The position numbers were made by a program, and so were the translations under genes. Shown piece by piece: positions 15,155 through 17,729 of a DNA stretch of 17,729 nucleotides (the first letter of the stretch is position 1; each line of letters begins with the position of its first letter). Under the pieces are notes generated by a model, which made no database searches, was not told the origin of the DNA, and saw only the letters and a list, made by a program, of their open reading frames with translations. The DNA lies in the NCBI GenBank assembly GCA_913020235.1, contig CAJWBT010000011.1, positions 1 through 17,729 of the forward strand, given 5' to 3'. The DNA is from an uncultured Chloroflexota bacterium. Lineage in GTDB: Bacteria > Chloroflexota > Dehalococcoidia > UBA3495.

Positions 15155-16255
15155 TCAATACTCTCTCCAGGCAAGGTAGTCCACCAGTTCCCCGGCCTCA
15201 GTCCTGGCCCAGGGCGGCAGTGGGATCGAGTCTAAAGCTTGGAGGGCCGAGGCTGCACTGGCCTCAGTGACTCGCTGGCACTGCTCGCGGGCGCCGACCT
15301 CCTCTAGCACGGCCAGCACCCGTTGAACGTCATCTTCGTCCAGTTCCTCTTTTTGGTAGATCCGTACAAGGTCATCGCGTGCGGGGCCGGTGGCCTGGCT
15401 GAAGGCGATCACAACCGGGAAAGATTTCTTCCGGCGCCGAATGTCGTTGCCGGAGGCCTTCCCGATGGTGGTCTCATCCCCCCATATGCCCAGGAAGTCG
15501 TCCCGCACTTGAAAAGCCCGGCCCAGGTAACTCCCGACCTGGCGGAAAGCCTCAACCGCCGTGGCGCCGGCGCCGGCCAGCAGGGCCCCAATCTCGAGGC
15601 CGCTGCGAATCAGGGCCCCGGTCTTTAGCGCGATCATCGTGAGGTATTCGTCGGTGGTGATGTCCGATCTGGACTCGAAAGCCATGTCCTGGCACTGGCC
15701 TTCGATCATTTCCAGATAGCTGGAGGTCAGTATCTCCGAGACCTTCAAGACCGTTTCTGGCGGCGAATTCCGGCGGGCTGCCCCGAGCAGAGCCAGGTCC
15801 CCGACGGACTGCATGGCGTTGCCCGCCACCAACGCTCTGGGTATTCCCCACAAGCTCCAAACAGTAGGCTGGTGGCGCCGCTCCCGGTCCTGGTCCTGGA
15901 TATCGTCGTGGACCAGGGAGAAGTTGTGGATGAGTTCCAAAGCGGCTGCGCCCGGCTGCGCCCTATCGGTTTCCCCCGAAAGGGCCTCACAGGCGAAGAG
16001 GCAGAGGGTGGGACGCAATGCCTTGCCCTGAGAGACAGGGGACTCGGCCGGCTTGCCGCTCCGGTCCACCCACCCAAGGTGGTATCGGAGCAATACGTGA
16101 ACCTCGGCATCATCGGATGCCGGCACCGACCTTGAAAGCTCCTGCTCCACCAGGTCCTTGTAACGGGCGAACATCGCCGGAAGCGCCGGCCCGGTCTTCG
16201 CCTTAGCCATCGAATGTTGGGACATGCTACGACCCATTGCTCCCATGTTGGACAA
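15155..16255 (-). CDS. Polyprenyl (farnesyl/geranylgeranyl) diphosphate synthase
   Basis: Up to 366 residues. It is a trans-prenyl diphosphate synthase that condenses IPP with allylic diphosphates. Visible are GKALRP (77-82), the first Asp-rich motif DDIQD (117-121), RRHQPTVW, KTGALI (211-216) and the second Asp-rich motif DDFLGIWGD (252-260). The first motif has no two-residue insertion and Phe112 lies five residues before it. In the classical scheme that pattern marks type I (archaeal-like) GGPP synthases, yet the operon needs farnesyl diphosphate, so product length is uncertain. The start is ambiguous: TTG at 16255 or in-frame ATGs at 16246, 16237, 16225 and 16210, none with a well-spaced ribosome binding site. 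Conserved sequence begins only near residue 28, so a shorter form is likely. It is the first gene of the hopanoid operon. Confidence 0.93.
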   Translation of the reverse strand: MSNMGAMGRSMSQHSMAKAKTGPALPAMFARYKDLVEQELSRSVPASDDAEVHVLLRYHLGWVDRSGKPAESPVSQGKALRPTLCLFACEALSGETDRAQPGAAALELIHNFSLVHDDIQDQDRERRHQPTVWSLWGIPRALVAGNAMQSVGDLALLGAARRNSPPETVLKVSEILTSSYLEMIEGQCQDMAFESRSDITTDEYLTMIALKTGALIRSGLEIGALLAGAGATAVEAFRQVGSYLGRAFQVRDDFLGIWGDETTIGKASGNDIRRRKKSFPVVIAFSQATGPARDDLVRIYQKEELDEDDVQRVLAVLEEVGAREQCQRVTEASAASALQALDSIPLPPWARTEAGELVDYLAWREY

Positions 16256-16318
16256 CGGAATCCGTAGGGGGCACGTCGCGCCCTAGCTCGCGAGATACAT
16301 CGTGAACCGATGCCTGAA

Positions 16319-16348
16319 ATCCTAGCAAAGCCGAAACAACAGTGTCAA
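16319..16348 (-). promoter_or_regulatory. Probable promoter of the hopanoid operon
   Basis: On the - strand TTGACA (16348-16343, 6 of 6) is followed by an 18-base spacer and TAGGAT (16324-16319, 4 of 6). Transcription would start near 16312, roughly 55-100 bases before the candidate start codons of the prenyl synthase. No other promoter this good was found within the operon. Confidence 0.6.
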
Positions 16349-16664
16349 GGGTATCTGAACAGGTTAAGCAAAAACCCGGTTCTCGCCCGAGGAGAATCCG
16401 ATTTCGGTCCTATTCCGGCGCGGTCAAGGCCGTATCACTGCACTGCCCCGGAGCCAGGTTCTTCCGGCGGCGGCCCCGAATGTCCGGTGCTCCAATCCGC
16501 CGGAATGCCGCGTCCGAGGATGCCGGCCACGGCGCCGCTGAAGCAGGACTCTGGCTCATCGGGGCTTCACCCGGTTCGGTACGATACCGGGCGCTTCCGG
16601 CAGCACGGAGGAGAAAAGGCCGGATGAGTTGGATCTCCTACAGTAAGGCCGACCCGGCCTGCGA
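16349..16664. other. Non-coding stretch between moaB and the hopanoid promoter
   Basis: No gene-like frame is supported here. Two small palindromes are visible: CCCGGT (16570-16575) with ACCGGG (16586-16591), and AGGCC (16646-16650) with GGCCT (16656-16660), the latter 4 bases past the moaB stop. Neither is followed by a T-run on the - strand, so a terminator for moaB is only possible, not shown. Confidence 0.4.
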
Positions 16665-17156
16665 TTACACCGGGTGTTCGCTGACGGTCTCTTTCTTGAG
16701 CAGCTCCAGGGCATGGGCGAGGACCGGGTTGACTACGTCCAAACACTGGCGGACGGCTTTGAGGCTGCCCGGCAGGGTGATGATCAGCGTGCTTCCCCGA
16801 ATTCCGGCCACGGAGCGGCTGAGCATGGCCATGGGAGTGAACTGGAGGGTGTTTGCCCGCATCGCCTCCGCCAGGCCGGGAACCTCCTTGTCGATGATCG
16901 AGAGGCATGCCTCGGGAGTAACGTCCCGGAGACCCAGGCCGGTCCCCCCGGTGGTGATGATCAGGTCAACGTCGGGGGCGCCGGCCCACTTGGAAAGCTT
17001 GCCGGCGATCAAGTCCCCGTCGTCAGGCACAACCTCGTAGCGGACCACCCGGAATCCCTGGGGTTCCAACGTTTCCCTGATGGCCTGCCCGCTGGTGTCC
17101 TCGCGCAGCCCCATGTGGCCGGACGTACTGACGGTCATGATAGCTAACCCGAACAT
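16665..17156 (-). CDS. moaB: MoaB/Mog-family molybdenum cofactor protein
   Basis: The protein has 163 residues, the typical single-domain MoaB/Mog length. The molybdopterin-binding signature TGGTGLGLRDVTPEA is at 69-83 (most relatives have GGTGLSPRD), and LPGSLKAV is at 128-135. The N-terminus MFGLAIMTVSTSGHMG matches the usual first strand and SD.. loop region. The family adenylylates molybdopterin (Mog/Cnx1G-type) before metal insertion; some MoaB members have an unclear role. The ATG at 17156 is fixed by GGAGGT 4 bases upstream; the frame stays open upstream but without protein-like sequence. No other Moco genes are adjacent. It is 409 bases upstream of the first operon gene and probably a separate transcript. 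Confidence 0.93.
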   Translation of the reverse strand: MFGLAIMTVSTSGHMGLREDTSGQAIRETLEPQGFRVVRYEVVPDDGDLIAGKLSKWAGAPDVDLIITTGGTGLGLRDVTPEACLSIIDKEVPGLAEAMRANTLQFTPMAMLSRSVAGIRGSTLIITLPGSLKAVRQCLDVVNPVLAHALELLKKETVSEHPV

Positions 17157-17305
17157 GGTTACCTCCGAAAGCCATGATACCATGCAGCCTCGCAGGCGGG
17201 TACTGGGTCGAGTAGCTACCAAGGCATTTGCCTGTTCCGCCGGCCGATGGCGCAAGAGCTGAAAAGAAAGGACCCGGCCGCCGGCGAGACGCCCCCAGAA
17301 GTTTT

Positions 17306-17361
17306 GCCACAGAGCCACAGAGACGCAGAGAATCATTCTGGGCGCTCTGTGTCTCTGCGGC
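17306..17361. repeat. CCACAGAGAC-type inverted repeat with an 8-bp periodic arm
   Basis: GCCACAGAGACGCAGA (17314-17329) pairs with TCTGTGTCTCTGCGGC (17346-17361): 16 positions, one A-C mismatch and one G-T, with a 16-base loop. The left side is extended by a further 8-bp unit, giving GCCACAGA, GCCACAGA, GACGCAGA in tandem from 17306. Short CCACAGAGACACAGAG-like sequences recur as dispersed repeats in many environmental genomes. The rest of the moaB-HIT gap holds the promoter listed separately and nothing else recognisable. Confidence 0.72.
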
Positions 17362-17436
17362 TATCTGGGAGATGCAAGAGCAGCCTTTCCTGCCGGCATG
17401 CGACTCGCCTAGCTGTGTCATGAGCCTGGGCCGGCA

Positions 17437-17465
17437 TTGACAAGGGGTATACCGGCCTTTATATT
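17437..17465 (+). promoter_or_regulatory. Near-consensus sigma-70 promoter of the HIT gene
   Basis: TTGACA (17437-17442, 6 of 6), a 17-base spacer and TATATT (17460-17465, 5 of 6) lie upstream of the HIT gene on the + strand. Transcription would start near 17472, about 100 bases before the TTG at 17570. This is the best promoter match in the window. Confidence 0.68.
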
Positions 17466-17569
17466 CACAAGGCGGTGAGGCTGGGCTGGGACGGGCCGGC
17501 GCGTTAAGCTGGCTAATGCGATCCTCAAGATGCGTGGAGGTCGAGCTATCCGATGCGGAGCGGCGACCG

Positions 17570-17729
17570 TTGAGCGACCCTGCCTACTGTGTGTTCTGTG
17601 AAATCGTCGCGGACCGCGCGCCCGCCAGGGTACGGTACCTGGACGAGGATATCATCGTCATCGTCAACACGCTAACCTGGGTGCCCCTGATGCTGCTGGT
17701 GATGCCAAAGAAGCACATGGGCCAGATGG
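17570..17729 (+). CDS. HIT-family protein, 3'-truncated
   Basis: The open frame runs off the window end and gives about 53 residues, beginning (M)SDPAYCVFCEIVADRAPARV and continuing YLDEDIIVIVN and LLVMPKKHMGQM. The CxFCEI start, the acidic turn before a beta-strand and the LVMPKKH segment are typical of histidine-triad nucleotide hydrolases/transferases (Hint/HinT or Ap4A-hydrolase type). The HxHxHxx active-site motif itself lies beyond the window, so the call rests on the N-terminal half-domain. TTG at 17570 is preferred because GGAG (17557-17560) lies 9 bases upstream and family members start just before the first Cys. An in-frame ATG at 17516 would add 18 atypical residues and has no ribosome binding site. 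Confidence 0.75.
   Translation, partial: MSDPAYCVFCEIVADRAPARVRYLDEDIIVIVNTLTWVPLMLLVMPKKHMGQM

Noticed and set aside
17157..17336. 60-codon N-terminal extension of MoaB
   Set aside because: No family similarity, and it runs through the inverted repeat. GGAGGT directly precedes the ATG at 17156.

Overview
The window is GC-rich bacterial DNA. Short intergenic gaps, GTG and TTG starts and GGAG-type ribosome binding sites are common. The gene mix (DUF1802 protein, DDxxD/WGD-type prenyl synthase beside a squalene-hopene cyclase, palindromic dispersed repeats) is compatible with an uncultured Chloroflexota-like bacterium. That assignment is inference and weak. I see no tRNA, rRNA, CRISPR array or transposase.

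Left part, + strand: the 3' end of a LysR-family regulator (1-897), a DUF1802 protein (1034-1624), an aldo/keto reductase (1762-2769), a 394-base non-coding gap with two adjacent stem-loops and a possible promoter, and pyruvate phosphate dikinase (3164-5929). A small unrecognised gene (5964-6185, -) converges on ppdK. A 435-base non-coding stretch follows; it holds a nested palindromic element (6382-6526) that looks like a dispersed repeat.

Centre, - strand (transcribed right to left, 16255 to 6621): a hopanoid operon. In order of transcription it encodes a polyprenyl diphosphate synthase, HpnH (radical SAM adenosylhopane synthase), HpnG (adenosylhopane nucleosidase), HpnA (SDR), squalene-hopene cyclase, an HpnD/CrtB-type squalene or presqualene synthase, a second SDR and a nucleoside hydrolase. 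A TTGACA/TAGGAT promoter lies just upstream. Together these cover allylic diphosphate supply, head-to-head coupling, cyclisation to the hopane skeleton, and adenosyl/ribosyl side-chain extension. HpnC and HpnE are not in the window.

The most unusual point is that the cyclase reads in frame into a complete YjbQ-family (UPF0047) domain. A perfect tandem duplication of a 10-bp unit (10025-10044) sits exactly at the junction. With one copy, the cyclase would end at a TGA overlapping the YjbQ ATG; with two copies the stop is bypassed and the two genes are fused. This may be a fixed fusion, a slippage-prone switch or an assembly error.

Right part: a MoaB/Mog molybdopterin-type protein (16665-17156, -), an intergenic region with a CCACAGAGAC-type inverted repeat and a near-consensus promoter, and the 5' end of a HIT-family gene (17570 to the window edge, +).
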